DNA from: an uncultured Lachnospiraceae bacterium
GTDB lineage: Bacteria; Bacillota; Clostridia; Lachnospirales; Lachnospiraceae
Reading direction: 5' to 3'
Assembly: GCA_910583815.1 (NCBI GenBank)
Contig: CAJTZB010000021.1
Location: 1 to 23,508 of the forward strand
Length of the DNA: 23,508 bases
In this document: in pieces, positions 1-7,549 of the stretch
Numbering within the stretch: the stretch's first letter is position 1
How the letters are laid out: each line of letters begins with the position of its first letter
Position numbers and translations under genes: made by a program
The notes under the pieces: generated by a model
The model's database searches: none
What the model was told of the DNA's origin: nothing
Seen by the model: only the letters and a program-made list of their open reading frames with translations

Positions 1-1
1 C

Positions 2-274
2 CAGGCAGCTATGATGGACCCACTGACCGGCGCAGTATGCACACCGGATGAAATCAAGCAGATGGTGGATGAAATGCTTGTTGCAGGCGAAGAATGGCTG
101 CCGCAGTATGCCGAAGAAATCAAGAAAGCAAAAGAACGCCTCAAGGACAAAACAGTTCCTTACCGCGAAATCAAAGGCTTTACCTTAAAAACAAAGAGCA
201 TAGAAGAAATGGCAGCAGAAAAGCAAAAATACAGGGCAATGGCCGCCGCTGCCGCCAAAGAAAACGTCAAATAA
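2..274 (+). CDS. GH4 alpha-galactosidase/alpha-glucosidase-like enzyme, C-terminal fragment
   Basis: This is the last 90 codons of a gene that begins before the window; the open frame runs from base 2 to the TAA at 272-274. The fragment begins QAAMMDPLTGAVCTPDEI and continues to EEWLPQY, which resembles the C-terminal end of family 4 glycoside hydrolases (NAD- and metal-dependent alpha-galactosidases and alpha-glucosidases of the MelA/LplD type). The catalytic part lies outside the window, so substrate cannot be assigned. The tail is alanine- and lysine-rich (AMAAAAAKENVK). No clear terminator follows; the next gene is 175 bases downstream and has its own promoter candidates. Confidence 0.7.
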   Translation, partial: QAAMMDPLTGAVCTPDEIKQMVDEMLVAGEEWLPQYAEEIKKAKERLKDKTVPYREIKGFTLKTKSIEEMAAEKQKYRAMAAAAAKENVK

Positions 275-295
275 ACACTTCATCAAAAAACAAGA

Positions 296-324
296 TTGCC
301 GAAACCTCCTTCTTCTGTTACAAT
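296..324 (+). promoter_or_regulatory. Distal promoter candidate for pyruvate kinase
   Basis: TTGCCG at 296-301 and TACAAT at 319-324 are separated by 17 bases, with TG one base before the -10 box (extended -10). It would start transcription near 331 and give a leader of about 120 nt, in which CCGC-AGA-GCGG could form a small hairpin near 365-375. This is sequence inspection only. Confidence 0.45.
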
Positions 325-382
325 AAAGCAAGTCAGTGTCGCAAGACGCACGTATTCCAGAGTCCGCAGAGCGGGCTTACAA

Positions 383-410
383 TTGTCACAAAGTGGCAGT
401 TTTTTATAGA
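383..410 (+). promoter_or_regulatory. Proximal promoter candidate for pyruvate kinase
   Basis: TTGTCA at 383-388 and TATAGA at 405-410 are 16 bases apart. The predicted start is near 417, about 33 nt before the pyruvate kinase ATG. Together with the distal box it suggests dual promoters. Confidence 0.45.
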
Positions 411-449
411 AAACATGGGAATACTGTAATAGAAGAATGGAGGTTATTT

Positions 450-1865
450 ATGCGTAAAACAAAAATTATCTGCACCATCGGACCTGCAAGCGAAAGCGAA
501 GAAATTCTGACACAGATGTGCGAAGCAGGCATGAACGTGGCAAGAATCAATTTCTCACACGGAACATTAGACGAACAGCTGAGCAAAATCAACACGATTA
601 AAAAAGTCCGGGAAAAGCTTGGGCTTCCAATTGCCATTATGCTGGATACCAAAGGACCGGAATACAGAATCAAGACTTTTGAAAATAAAAAAGTTACCTT
701 AAAAGACGGCGCAACCTTTACCTTCACGACAGACGACATCGTAGGGGATGAGACCAGAGTTGCTGTCACTTATAAAAACCTGATCAAAGAACTTTCCGTC
801 GGCGACACGATTCTCGTCAACAACGGCCTCGTCGTATGCAGGGTGGAAGAACTAAAGGGAAATGATGCTGTCTGCACCGTATTAAACGGCGGCGAACTGT
901 CTGACCGCAAGAGCATGAATTTCCCAAACCATGTGATGAAACAGGACTACTTAAGCGAGCAGGACAAAACAGACCTTTTGTTTGGCATTGAGAACGGCGT
1001 GGATTTCGTGGCAGCTTCCTTTGTTTCCACAAAGCAGGATATGATTGATTTAAGAAGCTTTCTGGACGAAAACGGCGGCGCTGACATCGATGTCATTGCA
1101 AAGATTGAGAACCGGTCCGGCATTGAGCATATTGAGGAAATCTGCGAAATTGCCAATGGCATCATGATTGCCAGAGGCGACCTTGGCGTAGAAATCCCAT
1201 TTATCGAAGTACCTGCAATCCAGAAATATCTGATTAACAAGTGCCGTCTGATGGGTACAAGAGTTATTACGGCAACCGAAATGCTGGAATCCATGATTCA
1301 CAACCCACGTCCGACCAGAGCAGAAATTTCTGATGTTGCAAATGCAGTCTATGACGGAACTTCTGCTGTCATGCTGTCCGGCGAAAGCGCTGCAGGCAAG
1401 TTCCCTGTGGCAGCCGTAAGAAACATGGCAGAAATCGCAGAGTATACCGAAAAAAATATCAACTATATCGAGCGTTTCCGCAATACAGAATTTTCTATCC
1501 ACAGCAACTTAGATGCGGTATCACACGGCACCTGCGCAATGGCAATCGACGTCAGCGCAAAGTGCATTGTAGTCAGCTCCATCAGCGGACGTACTGCACG
1601 GATGGTCAGCCGCTTCCGCTGCCCGATGGACATCGTCGGCATGACAACCTCTGAGCGTGTCTGGCGGAAACTGAACTTAAGCTGGGGCATTAAGCCGGTA
1701 TTAAGTGAAGAATTTACGTCCGTTGAAGTGATGTTCTACCACGGCGTTCAGCAGGCTAAAAAGATTTTAGGGCTTAAGAGCGGCGACAATGTCGTACTGA
1801 CCGGCGGTCAGATCAACGGAAAGACCGGAAATACGGATACAATTAAAATAGAAACCATAAAATAA
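450..1865 (+). CDS. pyk: Pyruvate kinase
   Basis: Catalyses phosphoenolpyruvate plus ADP to pyruvate plus ATP, the last step of glycolysis, in the cytoplasm. The 471-residue protein has the hallmark N-terminus MRKTKIICTIGPAS, the motif MLDTKGPE, the lysine-containing signature VIAKIENRSGIEHI, the MIARGDLGVEIP segment and TRAEISDVANAVYDG followed by MLSGESAAG. It lacks the extra C-terminal PEP-utiliser domain found in longer Firmicutes forms. The frame is open back to 336, but ATG 450 is chosen because GGAGG at 439-443 lies 6 bases upstream and the family N-terminus starts there. The MATE gene follows after 33 bases with no terminator, so the two may be co-transcribed. Confidence 0.97.
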   Translation: MRKTKIICTIGPASESEEILTQMCEAGMNVARINFSHGTLDEQLSKINTIKKVREKLGLPIAIMLDTKGPEYRIKTFENKKVTLKDGATFTFTTDDIVGDETRVAVTYKNLIKELSVGDTILVNNGLVVCRVEELKGNDAVCTVLNGGELSDRKSMNFPNHVMKQDYLSEQDKTDLLFGIENGVDFVAASFVSTKQDMIDLRSFLDENGGADIDVIAKIENRSGIEHIEEICEIANGIMIARGDLGVEIPFIEVPAIQKYLINKCRLMGTRVITATEMLESMIHNPRPTRAEISDVANAVYDGTSAVMLSGESAAGKFPVAAVRNMAEIAEYTEKNINYIERFRNTEFSIHSNLDAVSHGTCAMAIDVSAKCIVVSSISGRTARMVSRFRCPMDIVGMTTSERVWRKLNLSWGIKPVLSEEFTSVEVMFYHGVQQAKKILGLKSGDNVVLTGGQINGKTGNTDTIKIETIK

Positions 1866-1898
1866 TATCAAAGCTAAAAGGCTGAAAATGAGAGTAGT

Positions 1899-3224
1899 AT
1901 GAAAATTCAATTATCCGACCATTTTACCTACAAAAAATTGCTTCAGTTTACGCTGCCGTCAATTGTGATGATGATTTTCACATCCATCTACGGCGTAGTA
2001 GACGGCTTTTTTGTGTCCAACTATGTCGGCAAAACCCCATTTGCTGCCGTCAACTTTATCATGCCGTTTCTGATGATGCTTGGTGCTATCGGCTTTATGT
2101 TCGGCACCGGCGGCAGCGCCCTGATTGCAAAAACGATGGGCGAAGGGCATCTGGAAAAGGCAAAGCGGCTCTTTTCCCTTTTTGTCTATGTATCGGCTGC
2201 CTGCGGAATCCTGATTGCCGCACTTGGCATTCTCTTTGTCGGTCCGGTTGCAGCCGCGCTTGGTGCAGAAGGCGAGATGCTTGATTACTGCATTCTCTAT
2301 GGAAGAATCATCCTGTTTGCAATGCCCGCGTTTATGCTTCAGTATGAATTCCAGAGCTTTTTCGTTGTTGCGCAGAAACCGCAGCTTGGCCTTGCAGTTA
2401 CGATTGCATCAGGTGTCACAAATATGGTACTGGATGCCGTTTTTGTTGCAATATTAGACTTCGGGATTGCAGGCGCCGCTGCTGCTACGGCAATCGGTCA
2501 GGCAGTCGGAGGCATCCTGCCCCTGCTCTATTTCAGCCTGCCAAATTCCAGCCTGCTGCGCCTGACCAAGACGGCATTTGACGGCATTGCCCTGCTGAAA
2601 GCATGTACAAACGGCATTTCCGAGCTTCTGTCCAATATCTCAATGTCGGTTGTCGGAATGCTCTACAATGTCCAACTGGTGAAGTATGCAGGCGAGGACG
2701 GCGTTGCGGCTTATGGCGTGCTGATGTATGTCAATATGATTTTCCTTGCTGCCTTTATCGGCTACGCGGTCGGCTCCGCCCCTGTCATCGGTTATCACTA
2801 TGGCGCGGAAAACCGCAAAGAGCTAAGGGGGCTTCTGAAAAGAAGCCTGACCATTATCGGCATCTTTTCAATACTTATGCTCCTTGCCGGAGAGCTTTTG
2901 GCAAAGCCTCTCTCCATTATTTTTGTAAGCTATGACCCTGACCTGCTTTCACTGACACTCCGCGGCTTTACGATTTTCTCCTTCTCCTTCCTGTTTTCAG
3001 GGATTGCAATTTTAGGCTCTTCTTTTTTCACCGCCTTAAACGACGGCTTCACCTCGGCCCTGATTTCTTCTTTGAGAACCTTGGTATTTCAGGTGGCAGC
3101 CGTGCTGACCCTTCCTCTGATACTTGATATGGACGGCATCTGGCTCTCCATCGTTATCGCGGAATTTCTGGCAGCAGTTGTAGCTGCACTGCTTTTATTT
3201 GGGAAGAGGAAGAGGTATTTTTAA
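1899..3224 (+). CDS. MATE family multidrug/Na+(H+)-coupled exporter
   Basis: A 441-residue polytopic membrane protein of the multi antimicrobial extrusion family, which uses ion gradients to expel cationic compounds. The start MKIQLSDHFTYKKLLQFTLPS and the segment IYGVVDGFFVSNYVG are characteristic of clostridial MATE proteins, followed by GTGGSALIAKTMGEG. About twelve hydrophobic segments spread evenly to the basic C-terminus KRKRYF; the length is normal for the family. The gene starts 33 bases after pyruvate kinase with only a weak ribosome binding site (AGAG), suggesting dependence on upstream transcription or translation. The substrate cannot be predicted. Confidence 0.93.
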   Translation: MKIQLSDHFTYKKLLQFTLPSIVMMIFTSIYGVVDGFFVSNYVGKTPFAAVNFIMPFLMMLGAIGFMFGTGGSALIAKTMGEGHLEKAKRLFSLFVYVSAACGILIAALGILFVGPVAAALGAEGEMLDYCILYGRIILFAMPAFMLQYEFQSFFVVAQKPQLGLAVTIASGVTNMVLDAVFVAILDFGIAGAAAATAIGQAVGGILPLLYFSLPNSSLLRLTKTAFDGIALLKACTNGISELLSNISMSVVGMLYNVQLVKYAGEDGVAAYGVLMYVNMIFLAAFIGYAVGSAPVIGYHYGAENRKELRGLLKRSLTIIGIFSILMLLAGELLAKPLSIIFVSYDPDLLSLTLRGFTIFSFSFLFSGIAILGSSFFTALNDGFTSALISSLRTLVFQVAAVLTLPLILDMDGIWLSIVIAEFLAAVVAALLLFGKRKRYF

Positions 3225-3271
3225 AGAAGCACCGGTTAAATTAACATTTATTTAGGCAAAAGCAACATTAT

Positions 3272-3299
3272 AAAAAGGGCTGTTGTAACAGCCCTTTTT
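3272..3299. terminator. Bidirectional Rho-independent terminator
   Basis: AAAAAGGGCTGTT (3272-3284) and AACAGCCCTTTTT (3287-3299) are perfectly complementary. The outer A/T pairs supply a T-run in both directions, so it can stop the MATE transcript on the plus strand and the protease/mod remnant on the minus strand. It sits exactly where mod homology ends. Confidence 0.85.
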
Positions 3300-3676
3300 A
3301 CCTTGCCAAGATAACTCTCCTGCAACAACTTCAGCACGTCCAGATTGTCGCCTTCAATATAAAGCTTTTCTGTAGTATTCCAGTTAACACTTTCTTCCAA
3401 AGAAGGACGTAGAGTTTTCCGGATTGGTTTATTTGCTTCTACCATTGAAGCTTTCTTTTCAACCTATGTGAATCCATAAGCTTCATCACCCTCAAGATCT
3501 TCGTCAGAAAGCATTTGTCATAACATTTCAAAATTAACAGCTTTCTTATATACTTTATGATTAAGGGTGCTATGCTCTTCATCAAGTGTTTCAGTAATGC
3601 AGTTTGGAAACAGAGCAGCAATTTTTTCGATATTTGAAACAGTTATATCAACCGATTCCATTTTCATTTTTTCCAT
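3296..3676 (-). pseudogene. Truncated type III restriction-modification methyltransferase (mod) remnant
   Basis: Reading from ATG 3676 in one frame gives MEKMKMESVDITVSNIEKI, then LFPNCITET, NFEML, a TGA stop, QMLSDEDLEGDEAYGFT, a TAG stop, VEKKASMVEANKPIRKTLRP, NWNTTEKLYIEGDNLDVLKL and LQESYLGKVK. This is the N-terminal region of the DNA-methyltransferase subunit of type III restriction systems. Two in-frame nonsense codons lie near 3513 and 3468; the second sits where the family usually has TWVG, so TGG to TAG is likely. Homology stops just before the catalytic DPPY region, leaving about 127 of 600 or more codons. The ribosome binding site AGGAG (3686-3690) is intact, 9 bases before ATG and just after the protease stop. 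No res subunit is present. Non-functional as a methyltransferase. Confidence 0.85.
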
Positions 3677-3692
3677 TAGTTTTTTCTCCTCT

Positions 3693-4514
3693 TTAAACCT
3701 TAAATAAATTTTCAAATTCAAATATTCTTTCGGCTTTTATCATCACTCCAAGATTTATAGGAATATGTGTAACTGGCACTGGCACATTTGGCAAATTTAC
3801 ATACTGTAAAGCTCCTGCTGAACTGAATTCATAACCACCATATAGTACTCCAATCAAATAAATTCTATTCCCTACTACCATTCCATTTGTTGTAGCATAA
3901 CTTCCCTGATTTAATATGAATATCGGCGACCCACTGGAACCTGAATAGCATGTTATATCCAACAGCGTTTCCTTTTTTCCTTGGTAGTTTCTTTTCGGAT
4001 GACTTGATGTTATCCCTTTACGAATAATTGGTTTATGGTTATACATATCTGATAAACCAATTGGATAACCCACCATAACTACTTCTTCCATTGCAGATAA
4101 ATTCGACAATACTGTTTCGTCAGGTATCAATTCGGTTGTTAATGGAACATAAAATATCTTAATCTGATTTTCATCCAATCTTTTTAATACTTTTGCTAAC
4201 AAGAGACATCGTAAATCTACATCTTTATCAGGATGATGAATCCAGTCATTTCCTTCATAAACAATTGAAAACGGCTCAGTATCAATAGGATTCCCTGCAG
4301 CGTCTGCACTGCAAAAATCAAAAACTGTCTTTACACTATTTTCCACAACATGATTATTGGTAATCAAAACCGGAATACAAGTACCATTTTCTTTATTCTC
4401 ACATAAATTTATGATAAAACCCATTCCACTGCCTGACGTTCCATCATTATATTGGCATTTAATAAGCACGGTAGAATATGTTATCAGCTCTGACAAATTC
4501 ATTTTATTGACCAA
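3693..4514 (-). CDS. Trypsin-like serine protease, probably defence-associated
   Basis: A 273-residue chymotrypsin-fold peptidase. The likely catalytic triad is visible: His55 in ITNNHVV, Asp99 in DKDVDLRCL and Ser193 in YSGSSGSP. Further family signs are VGYPIGL and GNRIYLIGVLYGG. There is no signal peptide or membrane segment, so it should act in the cytoplasm. The chosen start is TTG at 4514, with GGGAG five bases upstream inside a purine-rich stretch; ATG at 4502 is the alternative but is 17 bases from that site. It lies between a small unknown gene and the dead mod gene, all on the same strand. Trypsin-like peptidases of this sort occur as effectors or accessories in bacterial conflict systems; a defence role here is inference. 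The reading frame is intact although its neighbour has decayed. Confidence 0.82.
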   Translation of the reverse strand: MVNKMNLSELITYSTVLIKCQYNDGTSGSGMGFIINLCENKENGTCIPVLITNNHVVENSVKTVFDFCSADAAGNPIDTEPFSIVYEGNDWIHHPDKDVDLRCLLLAKVLKRLDENQIKIFYVPLTTELIPDETVLSNLSAMEEVVMVGYPIGLSDMYNHKPIIRKGITSSHPKRNYQGKKETLLDITCYSGSSGSPIFILNQGSYATTNGMVVGNRIYLIGVLYGGYEFSSAGALQYVNLPNVPVPVTHIPINLGVMIKAERIFEFENLFKV

Positions 4515-4609
4515 ACAATCTCCCTTCTCCTGAAGCGTTAAATTTTCAACACTTCATTTACCCACATTAATTAATTTTATTTATAACTCTTTATTTATCC
4601 TCTTATCAT

Positions 4610-4954
4610 TTAACCAAATTTATTTTTCATTTCTTTACATAACTCATTAAAGACTTTTCCATATCTTTTTGCCTGCAAATATCTTTGTTTCCATCTCAAA
4701 TCATAAATCAAATCCTCATAAGATGCAGCATCTAATGGCACACTATTTCCTTGTGGCGAAAATATTATATTAAATAAAACTATATTTTCAGGATGTTTGT
4801 TGTTGATTACATCTATCTTTTCTCTGATTTGATACATGTTAATAGAACTTTCAGAAAAAATATAACAAATTTCATCAATATCTTTTTGCATATCCAATTG
4901 TTCACCTAATAAATGCACCTTTTCAAAAAGCTTAATTGCTTCTTCTGCAGTCAT
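4610..4954 (-). CDS. Small uncharacterised protein upstream of trypsin-like protease
   Basis: I do not recognise this family. The 114-residue product is predicted to be soluble and mostly helical, with a charged N-terminal helix (MTAEEAIKLFEKVHLLGEQL), a central SSINMYQIREKIDVINNKHPEN segment interrupted by few prolines, and a lysine-rich C-terminal helix ending KEMKNKFG. ATG 4954 is preferred because GGAGG (4964-4968) lies nine bases upstream; the frame also has ATG 4975, adding seven residues (MGRRILR), but without a good ribosome binding site. The protease gene follows 95 bases downstream with no obvious terminator between, so they may form one unit. It could be a regulator, inhibitor or partner of the protease. 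Confidence 0.65.
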   Translation of the reverse strand: MTAEEAIKLFEKVHLLGEQLDMQKDIDEICYIFSESSINMYQIREKIDVINNKHPENIVLFNIIFSPQGNSVPLDAASYEDLIYDLRWKQRYLQAKRYGKVFNELCKEMKNKFG

Positions 4955-4999
4955 CCTCAATATCCTCCGACCCATTCTCTAATTTCTTATCTAATTACT

Positions 5000-5028
5000 A
5001 CAATACTAGTTTCTGCCTGAAAGTTCAA
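5000..5028 (-). promoter_or_regulatory. Promoter candidate for the small gene/protease/mod cluster
   Basis: On the minus strand TTGAAC (5028-5023) and TATTGT (5005-5000) are 17 bases apart. It would start transcription near 4993, roughly 40 nt before ATG 4954. No other convincing promoter was seen upstream of the cluster. Confidence 0.4.
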
Positions 5029-5184
5029 TATCAATGGAATAGAAATATCTCTACAATACTCTGCTTTCATATACACTGATTAATTTCCATACTTTTTAGA
5101 TACCTCTTTATCCCATTTCAGTATACTGCCGACAAGTTTAGAAAGCAAATAGAAATTTTGCAAACCTACTAAGAACAAAAGGTA

Positions 5185-5213
5185 TTGCTATTGTCCGCAC
5201 ATTTATGTATAAT
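5185..5213 (+). promoter_or_regulatory. Promoter of the toxin-antitoxin operon
   Basis: TTGCTA (5185-5190) and the consensus TATAAT (5208-5213) are 17 bases apart, 45 bases before the antitoxin ATG. Downstream, CCTTT and AAAGG (near 5234-5249) can pair across a 6-base loop and partly cover the AAGGAG ribosome binding site at 5245-5250. Such a palindrome could be an autoregulatory operator or an RNA hairpin; this is inference. Confidence 0.6.
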
Positions 5214-5257
5214 AGAGATAAGGATAGGGAAACCTTTAATCTGAAAGGAGTTTTGTT

Positions 5258-5560
5258 ATGGCTAAGTCAGCAAATCTTTATGCACGAATTGAGCCGGACG
5301 TAAAAGAGAAAGCAGAAATAATACTAAATGCGTTGGGCATTTCTGCATCCAATGCAATTACGATGTTCTATAAACAAATCATTCTTCAAAAGGGACTTCC
5401 GTTTGAAGTAAAGCTGCCGGAGCATCCCCTGGATATTAGCCGTATGACCGATGAACATCTGCATACAGAACTGGAAAAAGGATATGCCAATATGCAGGCA
5501 GAACGAACGATTCCGGCTGCAGAGGCATTCATGGATATTCGCAAGGAATACGGCATATGA
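5258..5560 (+). CDS. DinJ/RelB-family antitoxin of a type II toxin-antitoxin system
   Basis: A 100-residue protein beginning MAKSANLYARIEPDVKEKAE and continuing LGISASNAITMFYKQI, the ribbon-helix-helix DNA-binding N-terminus typical of DinJ/RelB antitoxins. The C-terminal half is charged and probably wraps the toxin. Antitoxins of this kind neutralise the toxin by binding it and repress their own operon as a complex. AAGGAG lies seven bases before the ATG. Its TGA overlaps the toxin ATG (ATGA at 5557-5560), indicating translational coupling. Confidence 0.9.
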   Translation: MAKSANLYARIEPDVKEKAEIILNALGISASNAITMFYKQIILQKGLPFEVKLPEHPLDISRMTDEHLHTELEKGYANMQAERTIPAAEAFMDIRKEYGI

Positions 5561-5877
5561 GGTATGAAATCAGACTGACTCCGAACGCAAAAGCTGACCT
5601 CAGCAGCATTTTTGAATATATCGCATACGATTTGCAATCTATTCAGAATGCAGTAGGCCAGCTTGACCGTTTGGAACAGGGAATTGAGTCGTTAGAACAA
5701 ATGCCAGAAAGATTCCGCATTTATGGAAAAGAACCGTGGCGCAGCCGCAATCTTCACATCATGCCGATAGACGATTATTTGGTGTTTTACATGCCAAACT
5801 ATGAGAAAAGTATTGTCACAGTTATCCGTGTCATATATGGAGGGCGAGATATTGACACCCAATTAAACAAAATGTAA
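5557..5877 (+). CDS. RelE/ParE-family toxin
   Basis: A 106-residue protein with the RelE/ParE-fold pattern: N-terminal strand YEIRLTPNAKADLSSI, a two-helix hairpin (VGQLDRLEQGIESLEQMP), then RIYGKEPWRSRNLHIMPIDDYLVFYM and the C-terminal strand VTVIRVIYGGRD. The arginine-rich C-terminal half fits an mRNA-interferase-type RelE/YafQ-like toxin, but ParE-type gyrase inhibitors share the fold and cannot be excluded. It overlaps the antitoxin gene by four bases. The gene ends convergently 67 bases from the GH30 gene on the other strand. Confidence 0.87.
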   Translation: MRYEIRLTPNAKADLSSIFEYIAYDLQSIQNAVGQLDRLEQGIESLEQMPERFRIYGKEPWRSRNLHIMPIDDYLVFYMPNYEKSIVTVIRVIYGGRDIDTQLNKM

Positions 5878-5892
5878 ACCATTATGAAAAGT

Positions 5893-5924
5893 GTGACTGC
5901 CAGGGAACAGTACCCGGCAGTCAC
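5893..5924 (-). terminator. Terminator at the end of the rhamnose/GH30 operon
   Basis: GTGACTGCC (5893-5901) and GGCAGTCAC (5916-5924) form a 9-bp stem, extended by GGG/CCC (5903-5905 with 5913-5915) around one bulged base. Reading on the minus strand it is followed by ACTTTTC, a modest T-run, which fits termination of the leftward operon. Read on the plus strand there is no T-run. Confidence 0.65.
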
Positions 5925-5944
5925 TGAACAGAATTCATCCATCA

Positions 5945-7549
5945 CTATCTTGTTTTCATCTCATAACTGGACACGGACTTTGGCGGCAGCCGTAATTCCA
6001 TCCAGTCTTCTCCATGCTCCAGACTGTCTGTCACCTCTGCCCATTTCTCTGTTTCACTGGTGCGTGTTCCCTTAACTAACTGGAGCTTGCCCGCACCTTT
6101 TACTTCCAGACGGTATATTCTTTCTTCCTCTGCCTCATTAGTTGCTACTACGGCAAGGGTTCCGTCCGGCGATACTGCTGCTGCAAAGTCCGGCGAAGAA
6201 ACATCTGCAATTTCATAGCCCTCTTTTAAAAACTTCGTATACTGTCCAAAAACATAGTACTGCTTGCAAAGGAAATAATCTCCTCTGCGAAGCCCCTTCT
6301 CTATAAGAGCTTCCGGCGTCAGACAACGCCCTTCTCCAATACAGTACTGCTTACGGCTCATTCCAAATGGACTCTCCTCTTTCCAGACCGGTTCTTCATA
6401 CAGGCAGTGAATCAGCCCCCAGTTGGCATTCCATAGCAGATTTTCTCCAAGGCTCTCTATTCCCTGCCAGATTACCCATCCGGTCGCCCCCATCTCATAG
6501 AAATCCTTCTGTATTGCCCTGCTTAGCTGAAAGCAGCCGCCATCCATCGCTTCCGGATTCCATTCGCCTCCCCCATAAGATGCTTCGCTCATCCATAGTT
6601 TCTTGGCATAGCAAGAAGCAAGCTCACGCAGTTCCTTCCGCCTGCTGCCTGCATATCCATGCGTTGCAATTTTAGAAATGGCATCCTTTGCCTTATCAGT
6701 CAATGCCAGAAAAGAGGGAGCCGCCTCATCAATGCTTGTTTCGTCTGTGCCGGAAATAATAACTCCGGATAGTTTTCCCATTTCCTGACGGCGTGCAAGT
6801 TCTTTGCCTGTCATTTCGTATATTTTGCTCAAGGCCGAGTAACATTGCGGATCGTAAGTATCTTTTGCAGAATCAAATGCGGCCTGATGGAGTTCCGGCT
6901 GCAAAACCCGGTTAAACTGGCATCCTTCCTGTTTCTGGGAACCGTAGACCCAATACCCCGAAGTAGGTTCATTTACCGGCTCAATATCAGTGACCGGAAT
7001 CTGCAATTCATCTTTGATATAGCTTGCAACATCCAGAAAGTAGCTGACAAAGTCCTGGTAGCAGTCCCATCTTAAATTATCGTCTGCCGGTTTTTTGCTT
7101 CCGGTAGAACTTCCCGAATATGTCATAAAATAAGGAGGGGCAACAGAAAAGACCGTGTTATAAAATGCCTGTCCGCTTCTCTTTATGAGGCGATAAGCAT
7201 CTGCAAGCACCTTTTGCTGCATTGCATCTGCCTTCCAGTCATAGTGGCCGTCTTTGCTTAGATAGCCCGGAATTTTTGCCCCAGAACGATTGATAAAATC
7301 CAATGCTTCGCAATCTCCGCCACCGACATTATAACGGACAATATTGATGCCAAGTCCTTTGTCGGGGTCAAATAAAAGGTTCATCAATTCCTCATAACGG
7401 TTCCTGCAGCCATCTGCCATTCCGGCTTCTGTAGCAGGGATTTGTTCAAATCCCTGCATTGCATTCGCCCACCACATCAGCGATGTTCCAAAGCCATCCA
7501 GTTTCTGATGTCTTCTGTTCACATCAACTATTACGCTTAGTCTCTCCAT
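5945..7549 (-). CDS. GH30-family glycoside hydrolase
   Basis: A 534-residue clan GH-A retaining enzyme. Visible family marks are the N-terminal QKLDGFGTSLMWWAN, INIVRYNVGGGD, the acid/base Glu194 in IEPVNEPTSGYW and the probable nucleophile Glu322 in LWMSEASYGGGEW, followed by a C-terminal beta-rich region from about residue 440. Family 30 contains beta-1,6-galactanases, beta-glucosidases, xylanases and related enzymes; the NVGGGD form together with the rhamnose operon suggests a galactan- or arabinogalactan-type substrate, but this is inference. There is no signal peptide, so it should act on imported oligosaccharides. Its ATG shares one base with the rhaD stop (TAATG at 7551-7547), showing translational coupling as last gene of the operon. 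Confidence 0.85.
   Translation of the reverse strand: MERLSVIVDVNRRHQKLDGFGTSLMWWANAMQGFEQIPATEAGMADGCRNRYEELMNLLFDPDKGLGINIVRYNVGGGDCEALDFINRSGAKIPGYLSKDGHYDWKADAMQQKVLADAYRLIKRSGQAFYNTVFSVAPPYFMTYSGSSTGSKKPADDNLRWDCYQDFVSYFLDVASYIKDELQIPVTDIEPVNEPTSGYWVYGSQKQEGCQFNRVLQPELHQAAFDSAKDTYDPQCYSALSKIYEMTGKELARRQEMGKLSGVIISGTDETSIDEAAPSFLALTDKAKDAISKIATHGYAGSRRKELRELASCYAKKLWMSEASYGGGEWNPEAMDGGCFQLSRAIQKDFYEMGATGWVIWQGIESLGENLLWNANWGLIHCLYEEPVWKEESPFGMSRKQYCIGEGRCLTPEALIEKGLRRGDYFLCKQYYVFGQYTKFLKEGYEIADVSSPDFAAAVSPDGTLAVVATNEAEEERIYRLEVKGAGKLQLVKGTRTSETEKWAEVTDSLEHGEDWMELRLPPKSVSSYEMKTR

Noticed and set aside
336..449. N-terminal extension of pyruvate kinase back to 336
   Set aside because: The extension has no family similarity, contains the promoter candidates, and ATG 450 has a strong ribosome binding site with the standard N-terminus.
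275..449. Riboswitch in the pyruvate kinase leader
   Set aside because: Only a 4-bp hairpin could be drawn, with no terminator or conserved motif of a known class.
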